Positions 1-9,455 of a stretch of DNA of 47,840 nucleotides are shown in pieces (the stretch's first letter is position 1; every line of letters starts with the position of its first letter). The translations under genes were made by a program, and so were the position numbers. Below the pieces are notes generated by a model. That model worked only from the letters and a program-made list of their open reading frames with translations. It did no database searches and had not been told where the DNA came from. Where the stretch lies: the NCBI RefSeq assembly GCF_001544495.1, contig NZ_FCNZ02000032.1, positions 1 through 47,840 on the forward strand. Direction: 5' to 3'. The stretch is from Caballeronia telluris (GTDB taxonomy: Bacteria > Pseudomonadota > Gammaproteobacteria > Burkholderiales > Burkholderiaceae).

Positions 1-382
1 CGTTCGCGAACCATTACGCTAAGCGAGATTCGTGGACGCATTGTGCGTGCTGTCGGCGTAGTCGAGCGACTGAACTTAGCTGACATGACCGCACCAGGCG
101 TGATGGCGCGGGAGTTCGGCCTCAATCTCGGTCAACTGGCAAGCCGACGTTACATCCACACGCAGCGTATCTCTCGGCAGATTTACGAGGCGCTATAACG
201 GCGGCTTCCCAGCCTTCGACGGTCTGCTCTATCCCTCGCGGAATAATTTTCCCGCGACATGCATCGCTCTTTTTTATCGGGCACGAGCGAAAGTCGTGGT
301 GGTCGACGATCTCCCGCTCGTGCAACATGTCGACTGGCCCGCTTTCGTAAATCAGTATCGCATTGGGGTGGCCAAAGCTTGA
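1..382 (+). pseudogene. RES-domain protein, 3' part, frameshifted
   Basis: Frame 1 is open from the window edge to a stop at 196-198. The last residues read SRQIYEAL and then the frame fails. The adjacent frame from about 194 continues with YNGGFPAFDGLLYPSRNN and CIALFYRARAKVVVVDDLP, ending at 380-382. Joined, the two pieces resemble the C-terminal half of a RES domain (conserved R, E and S/N positions, a DGxxYPSR-like block, then ALF). RES proteins are NAD-degrading toxins when paired with an Xre-type antitoxin. The 5' end and any antitoxin lie outside the window. A one-base deletion near 193 is the simplest explanation. The family call rests on pattern memory only and is moderate. Confidence 0.45.
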
Positions 383-488
383 GGCCGTTGACGGCCCACG
401 GGGTCCGAAGAGCTTCCCCTTACGCTTGAATCAATCCTTCCAAGTGAGGATAGCCGTTCTATACGCCGTGCAGGTCGAACCGCCTCTG

Positions 489-1027
489 AACGGCCGCACG
501 TTGACGGTCAACGGCGTATCGAAGGTGTATTCGATGAGGGGCTGGCGCATCGGCTATGCGGGCGGTCCCGCGTGGGGGCGATGCAGACGCTGCAATCGCA
601 GAGCCAGTCGAATCCAACACGATCTCGCAAGCGGCGACGCTCGCGGCGTTGGAAGGCGGCACGGATTTCCCGCTCGAATGGTTCGATGAGTTGCGCACCT
701 GCGGCGATCTCGTGGTCGATACCATGGCACGCTGCCCCGGCCTGCGTTGCGATGCACTCGATGGCGCGTTCTACGCCTTCGTGGACTGCTCGGGCGCGAT
801 AGGTGCTACTACGCCTTCGGGCGATGTCGTCGCTACCGATCTCGACTTCGCCAACTATTTGCTGGAGGCGGCGCATGTCGGCGTGGTGCACGGTAGCGCG
901 TTGGGCGTGGAGAACCATGTGCGCATCGCGTATGCTGTTCCGATGCCCACGCTGCGACGCGTGCCGGCGCATCGAGACCGCGTGTGCGGCGTTGACACCC
1001 GCTGTCGCCGCGGTCCGAAGCGCCTAA
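489..1027 (+). pseudogene. Class I/II aminotransferase remnant, two frameshifts
   Basis: The PLP-lysine block is plain: TLTVNGVSKVYSMRGWRIGY, which matches the SKxYxMTGWRIGY motif of aspartate/aromatic aminotransferases. The frame is lost near 575 and resumes in another frame as SNTISQAATLAALEGG. This continues through DALDGAFYAFVDCSG and NYLLEAAHVGVVHGSALGVE to HVRIAYAV. A second shift near 955 restores a tail reading CRRIETACAALTPAV, which ends at 1025-1027. The N-terminal half of a normal enzyme of about 390 residues is missing, so this is a 5'-truncated, doubly shifted relic. A good terminator follows it. The substrate cannot be told. Confidence 0.75.
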
Positions 1028-1042
1028 GCACCAGACGCCATG

Positions 1043-1079
1043 CCCGCGACACGTGTGCCGTGCGCGGGTTTTTCTTTTT
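1043..1079 (+). terminator. Rho-independent terminator after aminotransferase relic
   Basis: The stem cccgcg (1043-1048) pairs with cgcggg (1063-1068), with additional pairing inside the arm (cacg/cgtg). A T-rich tract (tttttcttttt) follows at 1069-1079. It sits 15 bases downstream of the aminotransferase stop, as expected for the original transcription unit. Confidence 0.75.
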
Positions 1080-1302
1080 ATCGGATGGCCTTCCATGCTC
1101 TATCTCATCGAAGACGCTACCCCCGAGCCGGCGCAATTCGGCGCCCTTCCCGCGCTGTTCGCCCGGACTTTGAATGCCGAACTCCGATGCGTAGGCGTGC
1201 ATTTCGACGAACAGCGGTTTCCCAATGCGCATCACCAGGGCGAGCGCACCCGCGATATAGAACGCGTTGTTGTAGGTGTGCGTGATCGCGACGGTGACGC
1301 CC

Positions 1303-1502
1303 CGTATCCAGCAACCACGAGTGCATGCTGAGCATGCATGCGGCCCGTCGCGGGATCGTAATGACCGGGCGCGATCCACGAGAGATTGTCCTGAACGTCT
1401 TCGGGCGTCGCGAGCGGAAAGAACCTGAGAAACTCGAAGGACCTGGTCGACGGTCTCCTGAACGAGCGTCGCCGTGACGTTACCAATCCTGAATCGAATC
1501 AC
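1303..1502 (-). pseudogene. MBL-fold hydrolase N-terminus, broken
   Basis: A GTG start at 1502 overlaps a possible stop of the transporter gene upstream (GTGA) and opens MIRFRIGNVTATLVQETVDQ. The frame is lost near 1435. The next frame carries on with FEFLRFFPLATPEDVQDNLS and WIAPGHYDPATGRMHAQHAL and then decays. The order (short beta-strand start, TPEDL-like segment, WLAP, DP-G-x, then a HALVV strand) is that of COG0491-type metallo-beta-lactamase-fold hydrolases before the HxHxDH site. The metal site itself is absent here. Coupling to the transporter suggests the two genes were one operon. Confidence 0.4.
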
Positions 1503-2856
1503 GATGCCTGTTCTCCCGACAAACCTGTTGCGATGGGCTGACGTCCGCGTGCGTCGCGCGCTCCGTGCCGTGCTCCAGCGCGGACAGTTCGAGCCCGGCG
1601 GCTTCGCGCAACGGCATGATGCCGAGCACGGAGATCACAGCGGCGAGCACGATACGCGGCCAGCAGCCAGTACCCGCCCGCCCACATCACGAACAGCGCG
1701 GCGAGGATCGGCGTGGGGCCGCTCCAGATCACGGTTGCGAGCTGATAGGCCACCGACACACCGCTATAGCGTATCGCAGCCGGATACTGCTCGCTGATGA
1801 GCGCGGGCTGCGCCGAGAGCGTGCTGCCGAGACCGAAGACCATCGCGAGCGAGATCGCCGTGACGATCACCGGGTAGGTGCCCGTATCGAGCATCTCGAA
1901 GAACGGTAAGATGAACGCGCCGAGAAAGATCATGCCGCCCATATAGACCTTCTTGCGGCCGATGCGATCCGACAGCGCGCCGAAGAACGGCTGAGAGAGC
2001 AGCGTGAAGAACGAGCCGATCATCAGTGCGCGAATCGCGAGCGGTTTCTCGATGTGCAGGTTCTGCGTCAGATAGACGAGCGCATAGACCGAGATCACGA
2101 AGAAGCTCGTGTTTTCGGCGGCCTGCGCCGCGACTACTTGCAGTCGTGCGCTTCCTCTGCGTGGCGATGACCGTCGCGATCGGCATCTTCTCGGCGGTGT
2201 GCGAGCGCTGCAGCTTCTGGAAACTCGGCGACTCGGACACGCGCCGGCGGATGATGAAGCCCACCACGACGAGCAAGCCGGAGAGCAGGAACGGCACGCG
2301 CCAGCCCCACGCCGCGAACTGTTCGGGCGTCGTGATCGCCGTGGTCATGGCCATCACGCCGGTCGAGAGGATCAGCGCGGGGGAGATGCCCATTTGCGGC
2401 CACGCGCCGTAGAAACCGCGTTTCTTCGCGGGGGAGTGCTCGATCACCATCAGCGTCGCGCCGCCCCATTCGCCGCCGACCGCGAAGCCTTGCAGGAAGC
2501 GCAGCGTCGTGAGAAGGATCGGCGCGCCGAGGCCGATGCTTTCATACGTCGGCAGAAGGCCGATCAGGAAGGTCCCGCCGCCCATCATCAGCAGGCTCAG
2601 CACGAGCATCGCCTTGCGGCCGATCTTGTCGCCGTAGTATCCGAACACGATGCCGCCCACCGGCCGCGCGATGAAGCCGATCGCAAAGGTCGCGAGCGAC
2701 GCGATCGTGCCCGCGACCGGATCGATCGCGGGAAAGAACAACTTGTTGAAGACCAGCGCGGCCGCCGATCCGAAGATGAAAAAGTCGTACCGCTCGAGGG
2801 TCGCGCCTATCGCGCTGGCGAACGAACCCGCCGGATGTCCGAATCGTTGAACATCT
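1480..2856 (-). pseudogene. MHS-family (ShiA-like) metabolite:H+ symporter, frameshifted
   Basis: This is a major facilitator of the metabolite:H+ symporter group. The start MFNDSDIRR lies at 2856. The typical signature IGATLERYDFFIFGSAAALV follows in another frame, then YYGDKIGRKAMLVLSLLMMG, LRFLQGFAVGGEWGGATLMV and the central loop. The frame is lost near 2140 and regained at ENTSFFVISVYALVYL, with a second DRIGRKKVY loop. It is lost again near 1665, and the end could be at 1499 or 1480 depending on frame. At least three shifts make a functional 430-residue carrier impossible. A LysR gene lies divergently upstream, the usual regulator arrangement. Confidence 0.85.
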
Positions 2857-2978
2857 TGTCTCCTGAATTGATTTCTTGTCTCGTGAAATTATCGGGAGCG
2901 GGCCAGCGGAACGCTATTCGCTTTAGATATGGATTTATAAGATGCGACGATAAATAGGGGAACGGAGGAGTGAGCGGC

Positions 2979-3940
2979 ATGTCCCGTGATGACCATTCCG
3001 TATCGGGCAATGGCATCGACGCGATCAGCCTGCCTTTCGATCTGGTCGAGCTCGAAACCTTTCTCGCGGTGGCGGAGCTGGGCAGCTTCAGCGCGGCGGC
3101 CAAAAAGATGCACGTCTCCCAGCCTTCCGTGACCAATCGCGTCCAGCGGCTCGAAGCGATGCCGAAGACGACCTCGTCGAGCGCACGACGCGCCGCGTGT
3201 CGGTCACGCCCGACGGCGCGGAGCTCGCGAATCGCGCGAGGCTCGCGCTTCAGGATTTGCGCGAACTGCTGCTGGATTTTCAGTCGCGGGCGGCATCGTC
3301 GAGACTGCGCGCCGTGATCGCGACCACGCCGATGCTCGCCGCCGTCGTCCTGCCGCAACTCATCCAGTCGTTTCGTCAGGCGTATCCCGCGATGCAAATC
3401 CAGGTCCGCGACCTTCAATATGAGGACGTGCTCGCGGCGGTCGAATCGGGTCAGGCCGATCTCACCGTCAGCGCGTTCGACGACGATTCGGACAAGCTCC
3501 GCTTCGAGCCGCTCGCGCGCGAGCCGATGCTGGTCGTGCTGCCGAAGGCGCATCCGCTCGCGGGACAGAAGCACATTTCACTCGAACAGCTCGCACGCCT
3601 GCCGCTGATGCTGCTCGAACGCTATACGCTCCTGCAGTCACGGCTGTCGAAGGCGCTCGCGAAGCGCGGCTTGTCGCTGAGCACGATCCAGCATTCGACC
3701 AATGTCGGCACGGTGCTCGGGCTGGTAGATGCGGGACTCGGCGCGACGTTTCTGCCGCGCTACATGGCGCAGCGCTATTCGCTCGAATCGCGCGCAACGC
3801 TCGACGTGCCCGAGATCGATCTCTCGCGCAACTTCGGCGTTCTGGTCCGCACGAAAGCGGATCTCAACCTGGCGTCGACATCGTCTCTGGATCATCTGCG
3901 CGCGAACGTCGCTTCGATGCTGCACGCGGAACAGGACTGA
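2979..3940 (+). pseudogene. LysR-type regulator, one frameshift
   Basis: The N-terminal winged helix-turn-helix is clear: LETFLAVAELGSFSAAAKKM and VSQPSVTNRVQRLEA. Near 3160 the frame changes; the continuation DAEDDLVERTTRRVSVTPDG is in the next frame. The effector domain then runs intact to 3940. The ATG at 2979 has an AGGAG-like site (2963-2968) at good spacing, and an upstream GTG at 2970 is too close to it. The gene is divergent from the broken symporter, so both partners of the pair are inactive. One missing base explains it, so an assembly error is possible. Confidence 0.8.
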
Positions 3941-4927
3941 CGATTTTCCGACGGCCTTCGCTTTGGGGCAAACGCGCTACGCTCGAAGCCGGCGAAGCGC
4001 CCCGCGAGTCGCTGAAAGCCTTGCTGCGCAAACCTATCGCGCTTTTTATCCGCACGCTCTTATGCAGCGCTTGCATAAAAGGTATTCGTGCGTCCGCTGT
4101 GCGCAATCAATACGCTTCTCGAACACCAGCCCGCCCAGACTAATGCAGACTGGAAGGACGACCCCTTCGCCGGAAGCCCGCTCGCTCGGTCGAGCCACCG
4201 CTAGGCCATAGTCATAGTCTGCGCTCTTCTGGTTCGCCCCAGAATCGTCGAGGATCACTAATCGAACGTTGCCGTCGAATGAGCGAACGGGTTCCCATCC
4301 GATTAACTGCGGCGCAATCGAAAACGCGCATTCAGAACGTTGTCAAGTCATGGACCACACTGCGGTCCCCTGCCTTCGCGTCCTCACATATACAAACCGG
4401 ATAACGGACGGGAGATTGGCGAATCTGGAATGGTAAGGCTTGACGCCTTCCCCGCCGGACCTAACAGCGAATAGCCTATCGGGCATCGGGGCCGCGTAGT
4501 TTTTCGCCCCGTATGAGCGACGCAATCAGCGGACATGACACCCTTTGACCTGACCTACGTGCGCGGGGCGCGCCGCAGCAGCTACGCGCAACCAAGCGTA
4601 GCTGCGCGCGCGTCTGAACGGCACCAGCGGCGCATCACGGTACACAAAAAAATCTGCAGAATATCTCTTGAAAAATTTCTGCCGCTTTCCTATTTGCGAT
4701 TTCGTAAAAGGCGCTGCGATATTCGCGCTGCGTGTTTCGAGTGGCTTGTCGGCGGGTTTGACAGACGACCGGAGCGCGTAGGGACATTGAAACAATATGA
4801 GCGCACGAGCGAGGCTCGGGGAAGTGATTTGCCGGATGGCTGTCGCTCGCGTCAGGTCGGTTCCGGCGCCTGGTCGACGAATTGGCGATCATCAGCCTAA
4901 ACGTAATACATATTTCACGTTTCATCT
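3941..4927. other. Gene-poor stretch, no convincing CDS
   Basis: Nearly 1 kb with only short overlapping reading frames, none with a recognisable family. A minus-strand frame at 4046-4258 contains ILDDSGANQKSADYDYGLAV and could be part of an old gene, but it has no partner domain. A short inverted repeat, ttatgca-gcgct-tgcataa, lies at 4060-4078 and a strong hairpin at 4578-4605. Confidence 0.5.
4578..4605. repeat. 10-bp perfect stem-loop
   Basis: The arm gcagctacgc (4578-4587) and its exact complement gcgtagctgc (4596-4605) enclose the 8-base loop gcaaccaa. No T tract follows, so a simple terminator is unlikely. It may be a relic of an element end or a dispersed palindrome. Confidence 0.4.
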
Positions 4928-5161
4928 ATGGACAACGGCAACGCTATCGGGCAACTGGGCGCGCACGCTGTGCCAGTTCTCACCACATTCGCCGCGGTAA
5001 TCCTCGCTCTCCTTGGCATTACGCGCTGGCGGCGCAGGCTCCGGGTCAATGCCGAATATGCTGCAGCACTGGCGTTGATACGCGCTCCCTATACGGTTCG
5101 CGAAGCGCTCTCCAGTTGCCGTTCACACCTCATCGAATCCGGCGAAACTCCGCCCGGCTGG
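4928..5161 (+). pseudogene. Small membrane protein, 3' truncated by IS3 element
   Basis: The reading frame begins MDNGNAIGQLGAHAVPVLTT and has one transmembrane segment (about residues 15-34: VPVLTTFAAVILALLGITRW). A basic cluster RRRLR and a soluble stretch YAAALALIRAPYTVREALSS follow. The ORF stays open into the left end of the IS3 element at 5162, so the last residues are element-derived and the native C-terminus is lost. The arrangement (one N-terminal helix, positive-inside arginines) fits a bitopic inner-membrane protein. No function is recognised. Confidence 0.55.
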
Positions 5162-5213
5162 TGTACTGCACCCCAAAAGTTGGACAACCGTCCAACGACT
5201 TGGGGTGTTTTTT

Positions 5214-5741
5214 ATGAGCAAGCACAGCGCGCAATTTAAGCGAGCCGTCGTCGAAGACTATCTGTCAGGCAAATATGGTGGTAGTGGAGCAGTGGCGCAT
5301 CGGCATGGTGTAGACCACGGTACAGTGCGTATTTGGGTGGCGGCATGGCGCGCGCACGGCGAGGCGGCGTTGCAGAAGAAGTACAGTCGCTACGACGGCC
5401 AATTTAAGCTGAAGGTGCTGCAGTTCATGCACACGAAGGCACTGTCGTGTCCAGAGACGGCTGCAATCTTCGATATCCGCAATCCGAGCGTGATCAGTGT
5501 CTGGAAGCGCCGGTATGATTCGGGAGGTATGCAGGCCCTTGAGCCGCGCCCCCGAGGACGCTCCGTGGAGCAACCCAAGTCATCTGCGCCGCCTGTGTCG
5601 TCGAAATCCGACGAGGCGCGCACGAAGGAAGAGCTCCTGAAGGAGCTGAACTATCTGCGCATGGAGAATGCGTACCTAAAAAAACTCGATGCCTTGATCC
5701 GCTCGGAAAGCCCCACAGCGCAGCGCAAAAAACGCAAATAG
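5214..5741 (+). CDS. IS3-family transposase OrfA
   Basis: This is a DNA-binding subunit of an IS3-type transposase. It has two helix-turn-helix units (FKRAVVEDYLSGKYGGSGAV then HGVDHGTVRIWVAAWRAHG; second KLKVLQFMHTKALSCPETAA) and a C-terminal leucine-zipper-like coil (ELLKELNYLRMENAYLKKLD). Length is about 175 residues from the ATG at 5214, normal for the longer OrfA form of the IS150-like group. Its stop (TAG, 5739-5741) shares one base with the GTG that starts orfB, the usual place for programmed frameshifting to the OrfAB fusion. It cannot act alone because orfB is broken. Confidence 0.88.
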   Translation: MSKHSAQFKRAVVEDYLSGKYGGSGAVAHRHGVDHGTVRIWVAAWRAHGEAALQKKYSRYDGQFKLKVLQFMHTKALSCPETAAIFDIRNPSVISVWKRRYDSGGMQALEPRPRGRSVEQPKSSAPPVSSKSDEARTKEELLKELNYLRMENAYLKKLDALIRSESPTAQRKKRK

Positions 5742-6270
5742 TGGCCGGGATAACGCATGAGTTTCCGCTCGACGGCTTGCTGAAAGTGGCGGGCCTTGCG
5801 CGCAGCACGTTCTATTACCAATGCAAGGTCTCGCAGAACGCGGACAAACACGCGCAGCTCAAGGCGCGTATCCGTTCTGTCTTCGAGCAGCACAAAGGGC
5901 GTTATGGCTATCGGCGCATCACCAGCGCGATCCGGCATCTGGGCACGCGCGTGAATCAGAAAACTGTCCAGCGGTTGATGCAGCTTATGAAACTGAAGTC
6001 GCTGGTGCGACCGAAGAAGTTTCGGGCATTCCGGGGGACGGTGGGACGTATGGCGCCGAACGTACTGCAAAGACAGTTCGATGCCGACGCGCCAAATCAG
6101 AAGCGGGTCACCCATATCACCGAATTCCGGGTGGGCGAGCGAAAGCTCTATTTGTCGCCGGTGCTAGATCTGTATAACGGTGAGATTGTCGCTTACGAAA
6201 CGGCCACTCGTCCGGGCCTTCGCGATGTTCGCACGCATGATCAAAAAGGCGTTCAGGAGGCTGGGCGTTG
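5741..6270 (+). pseudogene. IS3-family transposase OrfB, frameshifted and truncated
   Basis: The frame shows the HTH_21-like region (RSTFYYQCKVSQ, GRYGYRRITSAI) and the start of the rve integrase core (VTHITEFRVGERKLYLSPVL with the first catalytic region, DLYNGEIVAYETA). After TRP the frame shifts near 6215. The correct continuation FAMFARMIKKAFRRLGVDES is in the next frame and stops at the IS256 boundary. The second catalytic Asp and the Glu of the DDE triad are missing, so the protein cannot be active. Confidence 0.85.
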
Positions 6271-7180
6271 ACGAGAGTTAAGGTCGAAAGTGGTGTTCGG
6301 GGTGAGGCAGGGATTTGAAGGCGGTGGCGGTTTAGCTGAGAATGTTGCTTGTCTAGAGTAACAACCAGCCAAACCGGAATCCACCACCAATGAAGAAGGT
6401 TACAGAAGAAACGAGCGCGGGTAAATCGGAAGCACCGCCCAGCGGCCTTGACGATTTGATTCAGCGAGGCGCGCGGCAGATCATCCATCAAGCGATTGAG
6501 GCGGATTTGACGACATTGCTCGAACGCTACGATAACGTGAAGACACTCGACGGGAGGCGCGCCGTGATTCGCAATGGCTACCCTGCCGGAGCGCGAGGTC
6601 GTCACGGCAATCGGTCCGGTCACCGTACAGGTGCCGAAGGTTCGCGATCGCTCAGGCTCGGGCGTGAAGTTCAATTCGAACATCGTGCTGCCCTATATTC
6701 GGAAGTCCCCCCGCGTGTCAGCGGCGTTGCCTTGGCTGTATCTACGTGGCGTCTCGACCGGCGACATGAGCGAGGCGCTTAGCGTGCTGCTGGGTGAAGA
6801 AGCCAAGGGTCTTTCGCCGAACGTAGTCAGCCGTCTGAAGGCTCAGTGGGCCGAAGAACACGCCCTTTGGAATCAGCGCGATCTGTCGAACTCCCGCTGG
6901 GTCTACTGGTGGGCCGACGGCATCCACACGGGGCTGCGCAGTGACGATTCGGATGGCCAGTGCCTGTTAGTCATCATCGGGGTGAAGCCGGACGGAACGA
7001 AAGAGCGTGCGGCAATTGGCGACGGCTTTCGCGAGTCGAAGGACGCCTGGTGCGAGCTCTTGCTGGATTGAAAGCGCGGGGCCTACAAAGTGGTCCGCTG
7101 CTCGCGGCCGGCGACGGGGCGATGGGTCTGTGGGCCGCATCGGCCGAAGTGTTTCCGAAGACCCGGTACCAGCGCTGCTG

Positions 7181-7270
7181 GTTCCATTACGCCGATGTCC
7201 GGATTATGCCGAAGTCCGGCTGCGATACCAGACTGCTGGCGGCGAACGCACTTCAGGTATCGGCATAATC
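7181..7270 (+). repeat. RIT left 90-bp inverted repeat
   Basis: This arm is the exact reverse complement of 10440-10529. Within it, gattatgccga (7202-7212) is itself inverted against tcggcataatc (7260-7270), so a single arm can fold on itself. The outermost bases gttcca also occur in the IS256 target, so the true recombination point may be slightly inside 7181. Confidence 0.9.
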
Positions 7271-7287
7271 CCGCTCAGTTGAGCGAT

Positions 7288-7323
7288 GCTTCCTTCTCCG
7301 CATCTGCGAGAAGGAGGCACATC
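7288..7323 (+). promoter_or_regulatory. Hairpin that pairs with the ritA ribosome binding site
   Basis: The bases gcttccttctc (7288-7298) can pair with gagaaggaggc (7308-7318) across a 9-base loop, one pair being G-U. The AAGGAGG Shine-Dalgarno of ritA lies in the right arm, 5-6 bases before the ATG at 7324. A stem over the ribosome site would hold ritA translation low, a plausible way of keeping the recombinases quiet. Seen by eye only; stability not computed. Confidence 0.5.
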
Positions 7324-8533
7324 ATGTGACATCCATCCCGGGTCCGTATTACCGGACCGCTTGTCTCATTTAGAGACGGCTTCGCTGCCGAGCTGAGCAA
7401 ACAAGGATACCGGCCCAACGCCGCAGCGAATCAACTTCAACTCTTTGGGCATCTGAGCCGCTGGCTTGCTTCCCGGCGACTAGATGCAACGATGCTCACC
7501 GACCCGGTTCTCGGGGAGTTCTTGGACGCACGAGGCACACAAGGCTACAGGTTGTAACTCTCAACCAAGGCACTGGTGCCGCTGATCAGCTACCTTAAAA
7601 GCATTGGGATTGAGGTCGTAAGTGCTCCAGCGGCCTTGAGTCTCAGCGAAGTGCTACTCTCGCGCTACCACCGATATCTGCTCGATGTACGCGGGCTTGT
7701 CGCTACTAGCGCTCGCGGGTATGTCGACATGGTGCGTCCGTTTGTCGAGGCGAGAGTCGTCGATAGCGAACTCGATTGGAAGACCCTGCAGCCGAAGCAC
7801 GTGATCGACTTCGTGCTCGCTGCCCGCGACGGACGACCTATTGGTTCAGCGAAACTTTACGGTAACGGCGCTGCGCTCGTTATTGACCTACCTGCACATC
7901 GAAGGTTTCATCGCGCAGCCGCTTGAGATGGTAGTCCTCTCAGTTGCTGGCTGGCGTCGCGCAGGATTGCCACGCGCACTGGAGGCCGGCGATGTGCAAC
8001 GTTTGCTGGCAGCCTGTGATCGGCGCACCCGCAGCGGCCGTCGCGACTTCGCGATGCTGATGTTGCTCGCGCGTCTGGGCTTGCGTGCCGGCGAGGTGGC
8101 CAGGCTTGATCTGGCCGACATTGACTGGCGCGCAGGCGAACTTGTGGTAAGAGGCAAAGGGCCGCGCATCGATCGCCTGCCTTTGCCGGCGGACGTCGGT
8201 GACGCATCGGCGGCATACTTGCAACGTGGCCGCGCCGATACCGCACAATGCCGCACCGTGTTCTTGCGCATACGAGCTCCGCACCGAGCGCTCTCATCCG
8301 CTGGTGTCACAGACGCGGTGACGGCAGCAGCTTCACGCGCGGGCCTTGATCATGTGCGCGCTCATCGTCTGCGCCACACACTTGCAAGTCAGATGGTGTG
8401 CTCCGGCGTTGCACTTCCTGCAGTCTCTTAAGTACTGCGCCATCGTCGCCTGATGACCACGGCAATCTACGCAAAGGTCGACAGTGAGGGATTGCGCCTG
8501 CTTGCCCGTGCGTGGCCGGGGAGCGCAACATGA
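7324..8533 (+). pseudogene. ritA: Tyrosine recombinase RitA, multiply disrupted
   Basis: The probable start ATG at 7324 has a strong AAGGAGG site but is followed directly by TGA. The frame then continues RVRITGPLVSFRDGF and reaches an in-frame TAA at about 7556 (after GTQGYRL). A shift near 7855 moves into TVTALRSLLTYLHIEGFIAQ. Another TAA at about 8428 falls where a glutamine would fit (ALPAVS-VLRHRRLM). Core motifs are visible: LGLRAGEVARLDL (Arg), GKGPRIDRLPLP (Lys), HRLRHTLASQM (His-x-x-Arg), LRHRRLMTTAIYAKVD (His, Tyr). Three stops and one shift, several of them substitutions, indicate true decay. The end overlaps the ritB ATG. Confidence 0.85.
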
Positions 8534-9455
8534 GCGAATTACGTCATGCTTTGACTGAGTATCTAAGCCTGCGACGCTCGCTGGGCTACAAGTTGCGGCG
8601 GCAGGAGAAGCTGCTGCATCAATTCTTTGATTTTTTCGCGTCCACAGGAGCACCGACAATCACCGCGCAACACGCCTTGACCTGGGCATGCCAGCCGACG
8701 AACGGCGGCGACAATTGGTGGTCCTATCGTCTGTCTGCGGTTCGGGGTTTCACCAACTATCTGCACGCCATCGATCACACCGTCGAGGTGCCACCGTCGG
8801 ATTTGCTGCCATGGCGACCACATCGGGCAAGTCCATATCTGTATAGCGACGAAGAGATCATCGCGCTGATTAAGGCAGCCGACACGCTCAGTTCTCCGCT
8901 GCGAGTGACGACTTACCAGACCTTGATTGGTTTGCTCGCTGTCACCGGAATGCGAGTCGGCGAGGCAATCAATCTGAATCGGCAGGACTTCGATGCGCGT
9001 AACGGAACCTTGATTATCCGGATGCGAAGTTTAAGAAAACGGGAGAACTTCCATTGGATCCGACGACGGCGACGGCATTAAAACGATATCTCGCCCGCCG
9101 CAACCGAGAGCCCTACGCCGGACGAACCGCAGCGCTATTCATCTCCCCCACTGGCAGCCGGCTCCTGTACTGCAATATTCACTGGACCTTCCACCGATTG
9201 GTCCGTCAAGCAGGCATCGTACCGCATACCAGCCATTGTCGCCCCCGAATCCATGACCTTCGACATGCCTTCGCCGTGAGGACGCTGCTTGATGCCTATC
9301 GAGACGGTTCCGACACGCAGCAGCGTCTCACGCTGCTTTCAACCTATCTTGGCCATGTCAATCCGGCGACGAGTTACTGGTATCTGTCAGCAGCTCCAGA
9401 ACTGCTCATTAAGGCGGCCGAGCGTCTGGAGCGTCCGCCGGGAGAACAAGCATGA
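8530..9455 (+). pseudogene. ritB: Tyrosine recombinase RitB, one frameshift
   Basis: Begins MSELRHALTEYLSLRRSLGY at 8530, overlapping the ritA stop by ATGA. The SAM-like N-terminal domain is followed by the Arg motif TGMRVGEAINLN. Near 9030 one base is missing. The continuation DAKFKKTGELPLDPTTATAL (Lys motif) lies in the next frame. It runs on through PRIHDLRHAFAVRTLLDAY (HxxR), LGHVNPATSYWYLSAAPELL (His and Tyr) to the stop at 9453-9455. About 308 residues once corrected, normal for RitB. A single deletion, so an assembly slip is possible. Confidence 0.85.

Larger units (their letters stand above)
5162..6270 (+). mobile_element. IS3-family element, 5' part (orfA plus truncated orfB)
   Basis: The left end starts tgtactgcaccccaaaag, a common IS3-family terminal sequence. 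It forms a hairpin just upstream of orfA (ccccaaaagttggac against gtccaacgacttgggg). orfA is intact; orfB is cut at about 6270 where an IS256-family element begins. No right inverted repeat was found beyond the IS256 element, so the element is incomplete. It disrupts the small membrane protein gene to its left. Confidence 0.85.

Noticed and set aside
1089..1303. Minus-strand frame with ITHTYNNAFYIAGALALVMR
   Set aside because: It looks partly coding but I cannot place it; it may be a different gene joined to the MBL relic, so it is not called.
1053..1331. Plus-strand frame containing MLYLIEDATPEPAQF after the aminotransferase terminator
   Set aside because: No family recognised, and it overlaps the better-supported minus-strand MBL start at its end.
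4343..4525. Minus-strand 60-residue frame ending in TAVWSMT
   Set aside because: Short, no ribosome site and no neighbours; cannot be supported.
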